Notes: generated by a model from the letters alone, not told the origin. Positions 9,096 to 17,752 are shown, counted from the first letter of the stretch. The stretch is 64,000 bases of DNA from M0108 sp937862735 (GCA_937862735.1 CALMDH010000190.1:41914-105913), one strand, 5' to 3'. Program-made: numbers and translations.

Positions 9096-10166
9096 TCACG
9101 GCGCCCATTGGCCCAGGACGGCCAGGATCGGCGCGATGGCGGGTGGTTCGGGGCGGTCGGCAAAGAGGCGCCGGACCAGGCCGCGGTGCGAGGCCTCGAC
9201 GACCAGGGGTTCGATGCCAGGCAGGCGGGCTGATTCCAGGCTGACCAGGCCGTCGCCCAAGGTGTCCCCGGCGGCGGTATCCCAGTGCTCCAGGTGGGGC
9301 GCCAGGTCCTCGGCCCCGGCGGCGATGACCGCGGCCTTCAAGGCCGCCATCTGCTCGTCGACCAGGTTGGCCAGTCGCCCGGCGACGATGAAGACCGGCA
9401 CTTCCGCCGGCCAGGGGCGGCTGTTGAGAGCGCGCAGAAAGTCGCTGTCGGGACGCAGGTCGATCTTCGCCTCGCCGAGGCCATCGCGCAGGCCGGCCGC
9501 CAGGTCGCGGGGCCGCTGGGCCGGGCTGGCGAAGTGATCGCGCACTTCCAGCCAGACGCGCAGCCGCGCCCACTCCGAACCGGCATTGGGGGTGCCGATC
9601 AGGATGACGCCGGCGACGCTGGGGCCACCGATCCCCGGTGCACCCTGTCCCGGGCCAACGGGATGCCGCCAGCGGGAGACGAAATCCCGCGCCACCAGGC
9701 CGCCCATGCTGTGGCCGATGAGCACCACCGGCGGGCTGGGGGGCAGGCTCGGCCAGAGCTCCGCCAACCAGTTAGCGCTGCGGTCGATGCCCTGGTCGTT
9801 GGGATAGCGGTATTCCCAGACGGCATGGCCCGCCGCCGTCAGGGCGGGTGCCAGGTCGTCCCAGATGTCGCCGGGCTCGTCCAGGCCATGGATCAGGACC
9901 AGGGACAGCGCCGCCCCGGCGGGTTGGTTCGCTGTCCCGCTAGCGGGCGCGCGCCGGTGCAGGCCATGCCAACCGTCGTCCGGGTTCATGGCGGCGGGGA
10001 ACCAGGCGCGTAGCTGATCGTGGACCCAGGTCCGCACCTCGCGCTCAGCGCGGGGGTGGGCCTCCGCCCACCAGGTCCAGGCCGCCGTCAGGGCGACCAG
10101 GAGCAGCAGCAGGGCAAGGAGCCAGCGCCCGGAGCGGCGGGGCCGGCGCGGGGGGGAGCGGGTCAT
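9096..10166 (-). CDS. Membrane-anchored alpha/beta hydrolase (lipase-like)
   Basis: A 356-residue protein with an N-terminal Arg/Pro-rich segment followed by one strongly hydrophobic helix (about residues 14-32), so it is probably anchored in the inner membrane with the catalytic part in the periplasm. The oxyanion region LVLIHGLDEPGDIWDDL and the nucleophile elbow GHSMGG (near residue 150) identify a serine hydrolase; LIGTPNAGSEWARL recalls triacylglycerol lipase/PGAP1-like esterases. A C-terminal SHRGL segment may supply the catalytic His. The substrate cannot be deduced. It is followed on the same strand, upstream, by the M48 lipoprotein gene (123 bp gap). Confidence 0.8.
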   Translation of the reverse strand: MTRSPPRRPRRSGRWLLALLLLLVALTAAWTWWAEAHPRAEREVRTWVHDQLRAWFPAAMNPDDGWHGLHRRAPASGTANQPAGAALSLVLIHGLDEPGDIWDDLAPALTAAGHAVWEYRYPNDQGIDRSANWLAELWPSLPPSPPVVLIGHSMGGLVARDFVSRWRHPVGPGQGAPGIGGPSVAGVILIGTPNAGSEWARLRVWLEVRDHFASPAQRPRDLAAGLRDGLGEAKIDLRPDSDFLRALNSRPWPAEVPVFIVAGRLANLVDEQMAALKAAVIAAGAEDLAPHLEHWDTAAGDTLGDGLVSLESARLPGIEPLVVEASHRGLVRRLFADRPEPPAIAPILAVLGQWAP

Positions 10167-10289
10167 GAGTGGGGTCGGGGGATCATGGTGGCGACGGGGG
10201 CATCCGGGTGACCGGGGCGATCAAGCGGGGGATCTGCGGCACGGGCGCGTCCCAGCTTCAGGATAACCCAGGGGTTGCGGTCCCCATCA

Positions 10290-11093
10290 TCAGCCACAGG
10301 CCGGTTTACGCCCCGCGCGCCGGGCGGCCTCGAACTTCGCCATGGCTGGTCCCATGGCCGCCTCCAGTTCCTCCAGCCGGGTCTCATGGGCGGGATGGGT
10401 GGAGAGAAATTCCAGGGGCTGGCCGCCCCCCGCCTTGGCCATGTTGCGCCACAGGTCGAGACTGGCGCGGGGGTCGAAGCCGGCCTGGGCCATGAGGTCG
10501 AGGCCGAGTTGGTCGGCCTCGGACTCGTGGGTGCGGCTGTAGGGCAGCAGCAGGCCATACTCGGCGCCCAGGCCCAGGGCGCCGCGCAGGACCTCGTGCC
10601 CCAGGCTGCCGGGGTTGTCCGCCAGCAGGTCGACGATCATCAGGCCGCCCTTGACCGCCATCTCCTGGGTCAGGCGTTCGTTGCCGTGGTCGGCGATGAC
10701 GTGGGCGATCTCGTGGGCGATGACCGCGGCCAACTGGTCCTGGGTCCGGGCGACCTTGAGCATGCCGCTGTTGACGCCGATCTTGCCGCCGGGCAGGGCG
10801 AAGGCGTTGGGGGTCTGGTCCTGGAAGAGGGCCACCGACCACCGCGCCTCGGTGTGCTCGGGTGGCAGTTTCTCGATCAGGGCCCGGGTGATGCAGGTCA
10901 GGCGGGCATTGGCGCGCGGATCCTGGGCGAGGGGTTGGGTCTGCACCAGGGACTGGAAGGCCCGGTCGCCCATCTCGGCCATCTGGCTCTCCGGGATGAG
11001 GGCGATGCGCTTGCGGCCCGCCGGCGACTCCTCGCACCCGGTGACGGCGATGGCCAGGCAACAGAGGGTCAGGGCTTTGATGAAGTCGTTCAT
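10290..11093 (-). CDS. M48 family lipoprotein metallopeptidase (LoiP/BepA-like)
   Basis: A 267-residue zinc protease. The signal peptide ends in a lipobox (AVTGC, Cys20), predicting lipidation. The catalytic motif HEIAH lies near residue 126, with the downstream Glu ligand in HESEADQLGLDLM. NAFALPGGKIGVNSGML matches the conserved M48 core of YggG/LoiP and BepA. Such proteins sit at the periplasmic side of the outer membrane and help quality control of outer-membrane proteins. Repeat copy B lies just upstream of the start, within the promoter region. Confidence 0.9.
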   Translation of the reverse strand: MNDFIKALTLCCLAIAVTGCEESPAGRKRIALIPESQMAEMGDRAFQSLVQTQPLAQDPRANARLTCITRALIEKLPPEHTEARWSVALFQDQTPNAFALPGGKIGVNSGMLKVARTQDQLAAVIAHEIAHVIADHGNERLTQEMAVKGGLMIVDLLADNPGSLGHEVLRGALGLGAEYGLLLPYSRTHESEADQLGLDLMAQAGFDPRASLDLWRNMAKAGGGQPLEFLSTHPAHETRLEELEAAMGPAMAKFEAARRAGRKPACG

Positions 11094-11154
11094 GGGTGAT
11101 GGCGGGGGGGTGGATTGCCGATCGGGGCCTGGTCGGAACTCTGGTCAGCCAGGG

Positions 11155-11230
11155 GCCAAATGAGCGCGAAAGTCACGAGGAAGTCTTTCATAGTCAGGGG
11201 CGTGGCTCGCCGCCCCATGACAGTTAGCTC
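11155..11230 (-). repeat. Dispersed repeat, copy B
   Basis: The best-preserved intergenic copy of the dispersed element. Read on the minus strand it starts GAGCTAACTGTCATGGGG, has GAGCCACGCCCCTGACTATG in the middle and ends near TTTCGCGCTC. In one frame it would encode a peptide beginning MKDFLVTFAL, similar to peptides readable in copies C, D and E. It lies in the 179 bp between the M48 lipoprotein gene and the 61-residue gene. Confidence 0.55.
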
Positions 11231-11272
11231 AGATCGAACCTCATCAGCCCAGATCCCCCAGGGTAGCCTCAA

Positions 11273-11458
11273 TCAACCCTGTTCGGCGTTGTCCAGGGCC
11301 TCGCGGAAGGCGGAGAAGATCAGCCGGCGCGCCTCTTGCTCGTCCAGCTCGGGGACTTCCCAGGACATGATGCGGCAGTACTTTTTGACCAGGTGCTGGA
11401 CATCCTGCACCAGTTCCTGGTGGTAGCGGTTGAGTTCGATTTGTTCCAATCCGGCCAT
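11273..11458 (-). CDS. Small conserved-looking protein of unknown function (61 aa)
   Basis: A 61-residue acidic, helix-rich protein with no recognisable domain: it begins MAGLEQIELNRYHQELVQDV and contains a Cys (KKYCRIMSW) and a C-terminal EARRLIFSAFREALDN helix. A clear ribosome-binding site (GAGAGGA, 9 bases before the ATG) supports real translation. Composition matches the chromosomal background. It is isolated, with the dispersed repeat downstream and the ribbon-helix-helix gene diverging on the other side. No function can be assigned. Confidence 0.6.
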   Translation of the reverse strand: MAGLEQIELNRYHQELVQDVQHLVKKYCRIMSWEVPELDEQEARRLIFSAFREALDNAEQG

Positions 11459-11628
11459 GGTGCTGTCCTCTCTGCGGGGGGGGAAGGGGGCGCGACGGTG
11501 CGCGCCCGGATAACTCCATAGTGTCCGGTCCGCGCACCGAGGTCAATTATCGGACTGGAGCGCTTCCCGATTGACAGGGGGCATACCCCGTCATACGCTC
11601 CGTCATACAACCGCAGGGGAGAAAGGAG

Positions 11629-11883
11629 ATGCGAGTCAACGCCAGGCTCGACGACGCGCACGCCAGAAAACTCGATGAGCTCTGTCAGCGCACGGGGTGC
11701 AGTCGCACCGAGGTGTTGCGGGCCGCCATCGATCGCTACTACTCTGAAGAGGCTACCGAGCCCCGGAGCGCAGCCGACATCCTGCGCGAAAACGCCTTCA
11801 TCGGCTGCGGGGATGCCGACTCTGAACTTGCGCGGGATTACAAACATCGCTTGAACGAATCAGCGCGAACAGCGCTGACGTGA
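11629..11883 (+). CDS. Ribbon-helix-helix (CopG/MetJ-type) antitoxin-like protein
   Basis: An 84-residue protein whose first ~45 residues fit the ribbon-helix-helix DNA-binding fold: strand MRVNARLDD, helix AHARKLDELCQRTG, turn CSRTEVLR, helix AAIDRYYSEE. The C-terminal half (AADILRENAFIGCGDADSELARDYKHRL) matches the toxin-binding tail of proteobacterial RHH antitoxins. The ribosome-binding site is strong (GAAAGGAG). The stop overlaps a GTG that would start a partner gene, but that frame closes after 15 codons, so the antitoxin seems orphaned. It would normally bind its own promoter. Confidence 0.78.
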   Translation: MRVNARLDDAHARKLDELCQRTGCSRTEVLRAAIDRYYSEEATEPRSAADILRENAFIGCGDADSELARDYKHRLNESARTALT

Positions 11884-11927
11884 GTCCTGACCTAGCGGAT
11901 CCGGGAGTATTGATTGGCGAAGGCTAA
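11880..11927 (+). pseudogene. Possible truncated toxin start (15 codons)
   Basis: A GTG overlapping the antitoxin stop opens a 15-codon frame (MSPDLADPGVLIGEG if GTG is read as Met). Its position is where a toxin would begin, and the DxGVLI pattern is reminiscent of the first strand of PIN-domain toxins. The rest of a toxin is absent; the amine oxidase gene begins 18 bp later. The similarity is very short, so this is only a suggestion. Confidence 0.25.
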
Positions 11928-11944
11928 ATAGCGGTGAAGCATCC

Positions 11945-13717
11945 ATGTCCTCAAGTGTCCTTCCCCCCGACAACCCCGACCGGCGACGGCTACTGCTGGC
12001 TGCGGTGGCCGCTACATTGGGCGGCAATCCTGGCGCCTGGCCCTGGTCCGCGTCTGGGACCGCCCTGGCATCTTCCTTGAATCCAGCCCCGGGTACCACC
12101 GCTCAAGGCCCCGGTCGGCTGCCAGCGGCGTCGGGCCGGGGACACGACGTGCTAATCCTGGGCGCGGGTATCTCCGGTCTGGTCGCCGCTTATGAACTGC
12201 ACTTGGCGGGCTGCCGGGTACGTATCCTGGAGGCCCGCGACCGGGTCGGCGGGCGCTGCTGGACTCTGCGCGGCGGCGATCGAGTTGTCGAATATGGTGG
12301 GGCGGAACAGACCTGCCAATTTCCGGCTGGCGAGTATCTGAATGCTGGCGCCAACCGAATCCTGCCATGGCACCGGGGCGTGCTGGACTATGTTCACCAA
12401 TTCGGATTGCCGCTGGAACTCTTCGCCAGCGGTCCCCAGAGCGAGAACTGGATCCTGCGCCAAACCCCGGGCCATCCCCTCACCGGACAAAAGCTGCGCT
12501 TCCGTCAGTTGAACCGGGATGAGATCGGCCATGCCATGCAGCGGCTGCTGGAGTTGCTGGGCCCGGCGGCCGAGCGGGGCGGGGCGGCCTATGACTTGGC
12601 CGCCTGGGCGCGGCATTTCGGCGAACTCGACTCCGCTGGTCGCTACACGGGCAGCCCGGCACGCGGTTATCGCATCCCTCCCGGTGGCGCCGACCGCCCG
12701 GAAGAGCTGGAGACGCCCTTTGCCGCCGCTGATCTCTGGTCCTATGGTGCCATGAGCGACATACCCGCCGAGGTTAATAGCCCCGCCTTTCCCACCCCCG
12801 TCCTGACCCTGTCGGGGGGCATGGACCGGCTACCCAAGGCACTGGCCTCGGCGCTGCCGCCGGATTGCCTAAGGCTGGGCGCCGAGGTGGTCCGGCTGCG
12901 GCAGGACGCCACCGGGGTGACGGTGACCTGGAAGGAGCTAGCCACCGGCGCACTCCACGAGGAGCGGGCTCAGCAAGTGATTTGCACCTTGCCCTTCATT
13001 CTCCTGTCGCGCATCGATAGCGATTTCACACCGCCCACCCAGGCGATCATCGGCGCCCTGGCTTATAAACCCGTCGTCAAGGTGGGGCTGGATTTCCGCC
13101 GCCGGTTCTGGGAGCGGGACGACGGCATCTATGGCGGTTATTCCTTTATCGATGATCCGAACGTCATCCTCATGTACCCCAGTCAGGGCCTCGGCCAGGG
13201 CGGTGTGCAAGCCCGCGAACCGGCCGGGGTCTCGGTCGATGCGCAAGGCTCATGCCAGGGTGGTGGGGATTCCCGGTATCAGGCGGCGACTGTCTCTCCT
13301 GAGAGTGGTGTTCCCGGGCCAGCGGTGGGAGCTGCTCCCGGCGGTGGCCTGGTCACCCTGTACTACCCTCCCTCCCGTGACAGTCTGCGGCTTACCGGAC
13401 TGGCCCCCGAGGCGCGGTACCAGGCGGCGCTGAGGGACCTGGAGTATCTGCACCCTGGCTCCAGCCCGGAGCTGCGTACAGCGCTCTCCATCGCCTGGTC
13501 CCGCATCCCTTATAGCGCTGGCTGCGCCGGGCTCTGGACCGCCAGGGCCCGCAAACAGGATCTCCCGCGGCTGGCGGCCGGAGACCGGCGGGTTCTGTTC
13601 GCCGGCGAGCACGTCAGCCATATCCCGGCTTGGATGGAGGGGTCGGTTCAGTCCACCCACGCCGCCCTGGACTTGCTCCATCGCCAGTGGCGCAGCCAAG
13701 CGGAGGCCGTCTCATGA
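11945..13717 (+). CDS. Tat-exported flavin amine oxidase / dehydrogenase
   Basis: A 590-residue FAD enzyme of the monoamine oxidase family. A twin-arginine-type leader (PDRRRLLLAAVAATLGG) opens the protein. The dinucleotide-binding motif LGAGISGLVAAYEL is near residue 75, then EARDRVGGRCWT, and the C-terminal FAD motif LFAGEHVSHIPAWMEGS with QSTHAAL. A Gly/Ala/Pro-rich insert of about 45 residues (encoded about 13190-13340) interrupts the usual fold and has no family counterpart. The stop overlaps the start of a cytochrome c gene (ATGA), so the enzyme probably passes electrons to that cytochrome rather than O2, as reported for NicA2-type amine dehydrogenases. The substrate is unknown. Confidence 0.85.
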   Translation: MSSSVLPPDNPDRRRLLLAAVAATLGGNPGAWPWSASGTALASSLNPAPGTTAQGPGRLPAASGRGHDVLILGAGISGLVAAYELHLAGCRVRILEARDRVGGRCWTLRGGDRVVEYGGAEQTCQFPAGEYLNAGANRILPWHRGVLDYVHQFGLPLELFASGPQSENWILRQTPGHPLTGQKLRFRQLNRDEIGHAMQRLLELLGPAAERGGAAYDLAAWARHFGELDSAGRYTGSPARGYRIPPGGADRPEELETPFAAADLWSYGAMSDIPAEVNSPAFPTPVLTLSGGMDRLPKALASALPPDCLRLGAEVVRLRQDATGVTVTWKELATGALHEERAQQVICTLPFILLSRIDSDFTPPTQAIIGALAYKPVVKVGLDFRRRFWERDDGIYGGYSFIDDPNVILMYPSQGLGQGGVQAREPAGVSVDAQGSCQGGGDSRYQAATVSPESGVPGPAVGAAPGGGLVTLYYPPSRDSLRLTGLAPEARYQAALRDLEYLHPGSSPELRTALSIAWSRIPYSAGCAGLWTARARKQDLPRLAAGDRRVLFAGEHVSHIPAWMEGSVQSTHAALDLLHRQWRSQAEAVS

Positions 13718-14166
13718 AGTGTGGCTATCCCCGTTATCTCAAGGCCATTCAGGTCGTCAGTCTCGGTCTGGTCTTGACCCAGGCCCAGGTCCAAGCTCAG
13801 GCCCCAGCCCCAGCCCCGGCCCAGCCCTTCTCCGTGTCGGCGGCCAAGTCAGCGGCGCTGGGGGAGGACGGACTCTACGCCACCCTGTGCTCAGCCTGTC
13901 ATGGCCATGGCACGGCATCCATCGGCCCCTATCCACCTCTGTTCGGCAGCGCCATCCTGGCCACCGCCGGGCCCGCCTACATTGCCATCAAGGCCCTGCA
14001 GGGCTCCGGGAATATGCTGCCTCTGTGCAGCTGGGCCAGCGACGAGGAACTGACCCGTCTCGCCAACGACCTAGCCCAGGCGAACGGCAGCGCGCAACCC
14101 GCCATCACCCTTGAGGAGGTCGCCACCCTGCGCCCCGCCACGGACGAGTGTCCCGATGTGAAATAG
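13714..14166 (+). CDS. Periplasmic mono-haem cytochrome c, partner of the amine oxidase
   Basis: A 150-residue protein starting at the ATG that overlaps the amine oxidase stop by 4 bp. It has a Sec signal peptide (KAIQVVSLGLVLTQAQVQAQ), a Pro/Ala linker, one haem-binding motif LCSACHG near residue 57, and a candidate distal ligand Met in SGNMLPLCSW. The layout YATLCSACHG...PPLFGS matches small class I cytochromes that serve as electron acceptors for flavin dehydrogenases. Translational coupling strongly suggests a functional pair in the periplasm. Confidence 0.88.
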   Translation: MKCGYPRYLKAIQVVSLGLVLTQAQVQAQAPAPAPAQPFSVSAAKSAALGEDGLYATLCSACHGHGTASIGPYPPLFGSAILATAGPAYIAIKALQGSGNMLPLCSWASDEELTRLANDLAQANGSAQPAITLEEVATLRPATDECPDVK

Positions 14167-14319
14167 CGCTTGCCGGCATGATTTGACGAGTTAGCCCCGC
14201 CGTTAAGCCAGTTCCGAGGCTTTATCAGCGCCTGTTGCTGGAACATTCCGTTTCCTTATCAGCATGCCAAGACTTTAGACTCCTCGGATGGATATGGTTT
14301 TCGAATGTTTGACGGGGAC

Positions 14320-16452
14320 TTACGATTGATCCTCTGCTGAGGGTGCAGAGGGGGCTGAGCTGGCTGAGGGAGCTTGGAGCGGCAGCGGTGGGATGGGACA
14401 TTCGAGGACGGCGCCGATGGCCCGTAGCACCTCCAGTTCCGCTGGACTGACCTTGGCATCCAGGAGGATGGCGGCGGCGCAGGCCTGCAAGAGGTCCCGC
14501 TTGGCCTGGGGCTTGAGCTGCCGGAGTTGCCGTAAGCTGGCATCGAGGCGCTGATGATCCAGGGTGGTAATGTCCAGGAGCCTGCCCGCCGGCAGGCCAA
14601 GGCGCTCGACCCCAAGACGGAACGCCTGGTCGCTGATGGCCTCGTCCTCTTGCAGCCGGGCCACCAGGGTGAGGATCAGGGCGCAGTCCGCCGCCAGGTG
14701 CTGGCAGTCCACCTGACCCTTGGCGCCAGCCCGGGGCCGGCCGGGGCCGCGGCCCCCGTCCAGCCCAGCGATGAGGATGCGCGACAGGCACCACTCGAAC
14801 AGTCGCACCCGACCGTCGGCGGCGATCAGGGTGGTCAGGGCGGCGCCGAAGGTCTCCGTCTGGGGGGCGGAGAGTTGCCGCAGGGCCGGCAGGGACAGAT
14901 CCACCAGGGGCAGGCGAAATTCCCGGGCGGTAGCCAGGACGCTGGGCCAGAGGCGGAGGGTCTCCGCCCCCAGGCCACTTTCCAAGTGGGTTTCCAGATG
15001 GGCGAGTTGGCGACGACGTATGCCCTCGTCGCCGTCCAGCAGCAGGGCGAAGACCAGGGCCTGGGCGCCGTAAGGCTCGCGGGCCGCCCAGCGCAGGGTG
15101 GCGGGCAGTTCGCGGATCAGGGACTGGGCATGGCGCAGGTGGGTCTCGTCGGGCTGGCCGATCTGGTCGATCGCCTCCTGGACCCTTTCCGGGGTGACTT
15201 CCGGGGCCGCCGCCCCCAAGCCCCCGGCGTCTGGCGTGGCTGGCTGCTCCCCGGTCTCTAGGTCCAAGCTATCGGCCGCCACCGCCGCAGTCCCGCGCGG
15301 CCCACCCGCCACCGTTACAGACGCATGGTCGTGCTCACCTTCTTCTGTCGTGGAAGGTTGAGCCGTGGCTGCCACGGGGCTGGTAGCCGCCCAATCCGCG
15401 CCGGTTGCCGGCTCGCTGAAGGTGGGAGCGGCCGCCTCGAAGCGCCCGTCCCAGCGTGGGTCAAGGCGGCGGATGCGCGTCTCCAGGGGCGGATGGGTGG
15501 CGGATAGGCGACCTAGAAAGGTGCGCACCCCGGTGGCGAAATAGGCGTGGCTCATCTCCGGCGCCCGGGGGTGGCTGAGGAGGCCGTGGACGCTGGTGGC
15601 GCCGATGCGCTTCAGGGCTCCGGCGATGCCCTGGGGGTTGCGGGTGAACTGGACGGCGGCGGCGTCCGCCAGAAACTCGCGCTGGCGACTCACCGAGGCC
15701 TTGATGAGGTTGGCGAAGACCGTGCCGGCAAAGCCCGTGACCATGAGCCCCAGGCCAAGGGCGGCGAAGGCGGCCCGGTCGCGGCTCTTGCCCCCGCCGC
15801 CCCGGCCACCGGCCTGGACCAGTACCCGGCCGATGAGGCCGATGAGCAGGATGCCATGGAGCAGGCCCGCCAGGCGGAGATTGAGGCGCATGTCGCCATT
15901 GAGGATATGGCTGAACTCATGGGCCACGACCCCCTGGAGCTGGTCCCGGCTCAGCCCGGCCACCGCCCCGCGGGTCAGTCCGATGACGGCATCCCCCGGG
16001 GTGAGACCGGCGGCGAAGGCGTTGATGCCGCCCTCCCCCTCCAGTAGATAGACGTTGGGCACCGGGGTCCCGGAGGCGAGGGCCATCTCCTCGACCACGT
16101 TCAGCACCCGCCGAGTCTCCGGGTCCTCGCTGTCCGGGGCGAGGAGACGGCCGCCCAGGGCCTCCGCCACCGCCGCCCCGCCGCGGGATAGGACCATGAT
16201 CTTATAGAGACTGCCGCCGGCCACGATCAGGGCCACCACCAGGGCGACGCCGGCGAAGGCGGCCCAGTCGATACGCCCCAGCAGGCCGCCCTCCTGGAGA
16301 TGGCTGACCGAGAGGGTCCCGCCGAAGAGGCCGAAGACGAAGAGGATGAACAGGCTGGTGATGACCACCAGCCCGATCGCTGCCAGGGCGAAGAGGATCA
16401 CCAGCCAGGCCGTCTGCCGCCGGGCCGCGTCCTGGGCGCCGAAAAAGTCCAT
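14320..16452 (-). CDS. M48 (HtpX-like) membrane metalloprotease with long C-terminal extension
   Basis: A 710-residue protein. Two N-terminal membrane helices (about residues 14-42 and 62-84) precede the M48 catalytic core with HEFSH near residue 182, further hydrophobic helices, and the Glu ligand in REFLADAAAVQFTRNP. HPPLETRIRRLDP closes the HtpX-like unit (~335 residues). The remaining ~370 residues form a cytosolic helical extension containing a TerB-like stretch near the C-terminus (AACAAAILLDAKVSPAELEVL). HtpX homologues degrade misfolded membrane proteins. lemA lies 47 bp upstream on the same strand, a recurrent pairing. Confidence 0.88.
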   Translation of the reverse strand: MDFFGAQDAARRQTAWLVILFALAAIGLVVITSLFILFVFGLFGGTLSVSHLQEGGLLGRIDWAAFAGVALVVALIVAGGSLYKIMVLSRGGAAVAEALGGRLLAPDSEDPETRRVLNVVEEMALASGTPVPNVYLLEGEGGINAFAAGLTPGDAVIGLTRGAVAGLSRDQLQGVVAHEFSHILNGDMRLNLRLAGLLHGILLIGLIGRVLVQAGGRGGGGKSRDRAAFAALGLGLMVTGFAGTVFANLIKASVSRQREFLADAAAVQFTRNPQGIAGALKRIGATSVHGLLSHPRAPEMSHAYFATGVRTFLGRLSATHPPLETRIRRLDPRWDGRFEAAAPTFSEPATGADWAATSPVAATAQPSTTEEGEHDHASVTVAGGPRGTAAVAADSLDLETGEQPATPDAGGLGAAAPEVTPERVQEAIDQIGQPDETHLRHAQSLIRELPATLRWAAREPYGAQALVFALLLDGDEGIRRRQLAHLETHLESGLGAETLRLWPSVLATAREFRLPLVDLSLPALRQLSAPQTETFGAALTTLIAADGRVRLFEWCLSRILIAGLDGGRGPGRPRAGAKGQVDCQHLAADCALILTLVARLQEDEAISDQAFRLGVERLGLPAGRLLDITTLDHQRLDASLRQLRQLKPQAKRDLLQACAAAILLDAKVSPAELEVLRAIGAVLECPIPPLPLQAPSASSAPSAPSAEDQS

Positions 16453-16499
16453 GCTTGAGTTCCTGACCCGACAGGGTATGCGAATGGCCCCAGGGCCTG

Positions 16500-17096
16500 C
16501 TAAAAGCTGACCTTGGGCGCCTGCTGGATGGCGGCGCTGTCCTCGAACTCCAGCCAGCGGGCGTCCTCGCCATGGCCGAAGAGGCCGGCGACCAGGCGCT
16601 GGGGGAAGGACTGGCGGTAACTGTTGTAGGTCATGACCTCGTCGTTGAAGGACTGACGGGCGAAGGCGACCTTGTTTTCGGTGCTGGTCAGTTCTTCGTG
16701 CAATTGGCGCATGTTGGCATCCGCCTTGAGGTCCGGGTAGGCCTCGACGACGATGTTGAGCCGCCCGAGGGCCCCGGTCAGCACCCCCTCCGCCCGGCCC
16801 AGGCCGGTGATGGCGCTGGGGTCCGCCGGGTTGGCCGCGGCGCGGCTCAGCCCCGCCACCGCCCCCTGGCGGGCGACGGTCACCGCCTCCAGGGTGTCCC
16901 GCTCGTGGGCCAGGTAACGCTTGGCGACCTCCACCAGGTTGGGGATGAGGTCATGGCGGCGCTTGAGTTGAACCTCGATCTGGGCGAAGGCGTTGCGGAA
17001 GCGGTTGCGCAGGGCCACCAGCCGGTTGTAGATGGCGATGAGGTAGAAGATCGCCACCAGGGCGATCGTGAGGATGACGGCGGTCGAGATTTCCAT
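16500..17096 (-). CDS. lemA: LemA family membrane protein
   Basis: A 198-residue protein with one N-terminal membrane helix (STAVILTIALVAIFYLIAIY) followed by a long helical domain. Family signatures are LVALRNRFRNAFAQIEVQLK, RRHDLIPNLVEVAKRYL, and the C-terminal ENKVAFARQSFNDEVMTYNS with FPQRLVAGLFG. The ATG at 17094-17096 is chosen because it directly precedes the membrane helix and has a GGAGAA ribosome-binding site; the frame is open further upstream without family resemblance. LemA is commonly encoded with HtpX-like proteases, as here, but its molecular role is not settled. Confidence 0.93.
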   Translation of the reverse strand: MEISTAVILTIALVAIFYLIAIYNRLVALRNRFRNAFAQIEVQLKRRHDLIPNLVEVAKRYLAHERDTLEAVTVARQGAVAGLSRAAANPADPSAITGLGRAEGVLTGALGRLNIVVEAYPDLKADANMRQLHEELTSTENKVAFARQSFNDEVMTYNSYRQSFPQRLVAGLFGHGEDARWLEFEDSAAIQQAPKVSF

Positions 17097-17431
17097 GGGA
17101 TTCTCCGGTGGCGGGACGCCGGGGCGGGTAACTGACAAGTCTCGGGCGATTATAGGGCCGTTCTCAAAACAACTCGGGTCGATCAGGGTGCCAATTTTCA
17201 AGCAAGCAATGTGAGATTGTAGAGCTTGACGTGGGGGCATGAGGCAACCCTGCCGAACTTTATGCACGCTTGTGCAAACAACGGGTTGAGCGTTGATTAA
17301 TCTATTGGTTGCCTTCGGGCGTTGGTACGCAACCAGCTTTAGGGCTTGGCCGGTTAGCCATGTGAGCCATTGAGCTACTTGATCTGGTAAGGATCGTTCC
17401 TTACCATCGCGTGAATCAGGGGAGGAATGAT
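17097..17431. other. Intergenic region between lemA and prlF
   Basis: 335 bp between divergent genes. No gene is seen. It is noticeably AT-richer than its surroundings around 17270-17420, as expected of a promoter region for the autoregulated prlF-yhaV operon, and holds a partly palindromic stretch (GGTTGCCTTCGGGCGTTGGTACGCAACC, 17308-17335). A second dyad (GGTAAGGATCGTTCCTTACC, 17386-17405) lies directly upstream of the prlF ribosome-binding site and is a good operator candidate. Confidence 0.5.
17386..17405. promoter_or_regulatory. Palindromic operator candidate upstream of prlF-yhaV
   Basis: A nearly perfect 20 bp palindrome, GGTAAGGATC/GTTCCTTACC, 26 bp before the prlF ATG. Autoregulated antitoxins of the AbrB-fold PrlF type bind inverted repeats in their own promoter, so this site is a natural operator candidate. 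The placement and symmetry are seen; the function is inferred. Confidence 0.5.
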
Positions 17432-17752
17432 ATGACCACTATTCATGAAGTTGCCACCATCACCTCGAAAGGCCAGATCACGCTACCCAAGCCCATCCGC
17501 CAGGCCCTGGGCGTGGACTGCGGCGGCAAGGTGGCGTTTGACCTGCGCGGCTCACGGGTCATCGTGACCCGGGTCGAGGACTCCGTTCATGAAGATCCCG
17601 CCATCGAGAGCTTTTTGGCCTTGCTGGAGAGGGATATTCGTAACGGTCGGCACCTGTCCGGCTTGCCCGACGATCTCGTACAAGCCATGCTGGCGACGCT
17701 GCCCCAGCCCGTCGACTTGGCTGCGGAGATTGAAGGTGATGTCGCGCTGTGA
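17432..17752 (+). CDS. prlF: Antitoxin PrlF, AbrB-fold
   Basis: A 106-residue antitoxin. The swapped-hairpin AbrB DNA-binding domain occupies the first ~45 residues (VATITSKGQITLPKPIRQAL then GGKVAFDLRG), and the helical C-terminus (PAIESFLALLERDI) is the part expected to hold the toxin. The ATG at 17432 is preferred over an upstream GTG because a strong ribosome-binding site (GGGGAGGAA) directly precedes it. The stop overlaps the yhaV start (GTGA), the standard arrangement of prlF-yhaV. Confidence 0.9.
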   Translation: MTTIHEVATITSKGQITLPKPIRQALGVDCGGKVAFDLRGSRVIVTRVEDSVHEDPAIESFLALLERDIRNGRHLSGLPDDLVQAMLATLPQPVDLAAEIEGDVAL

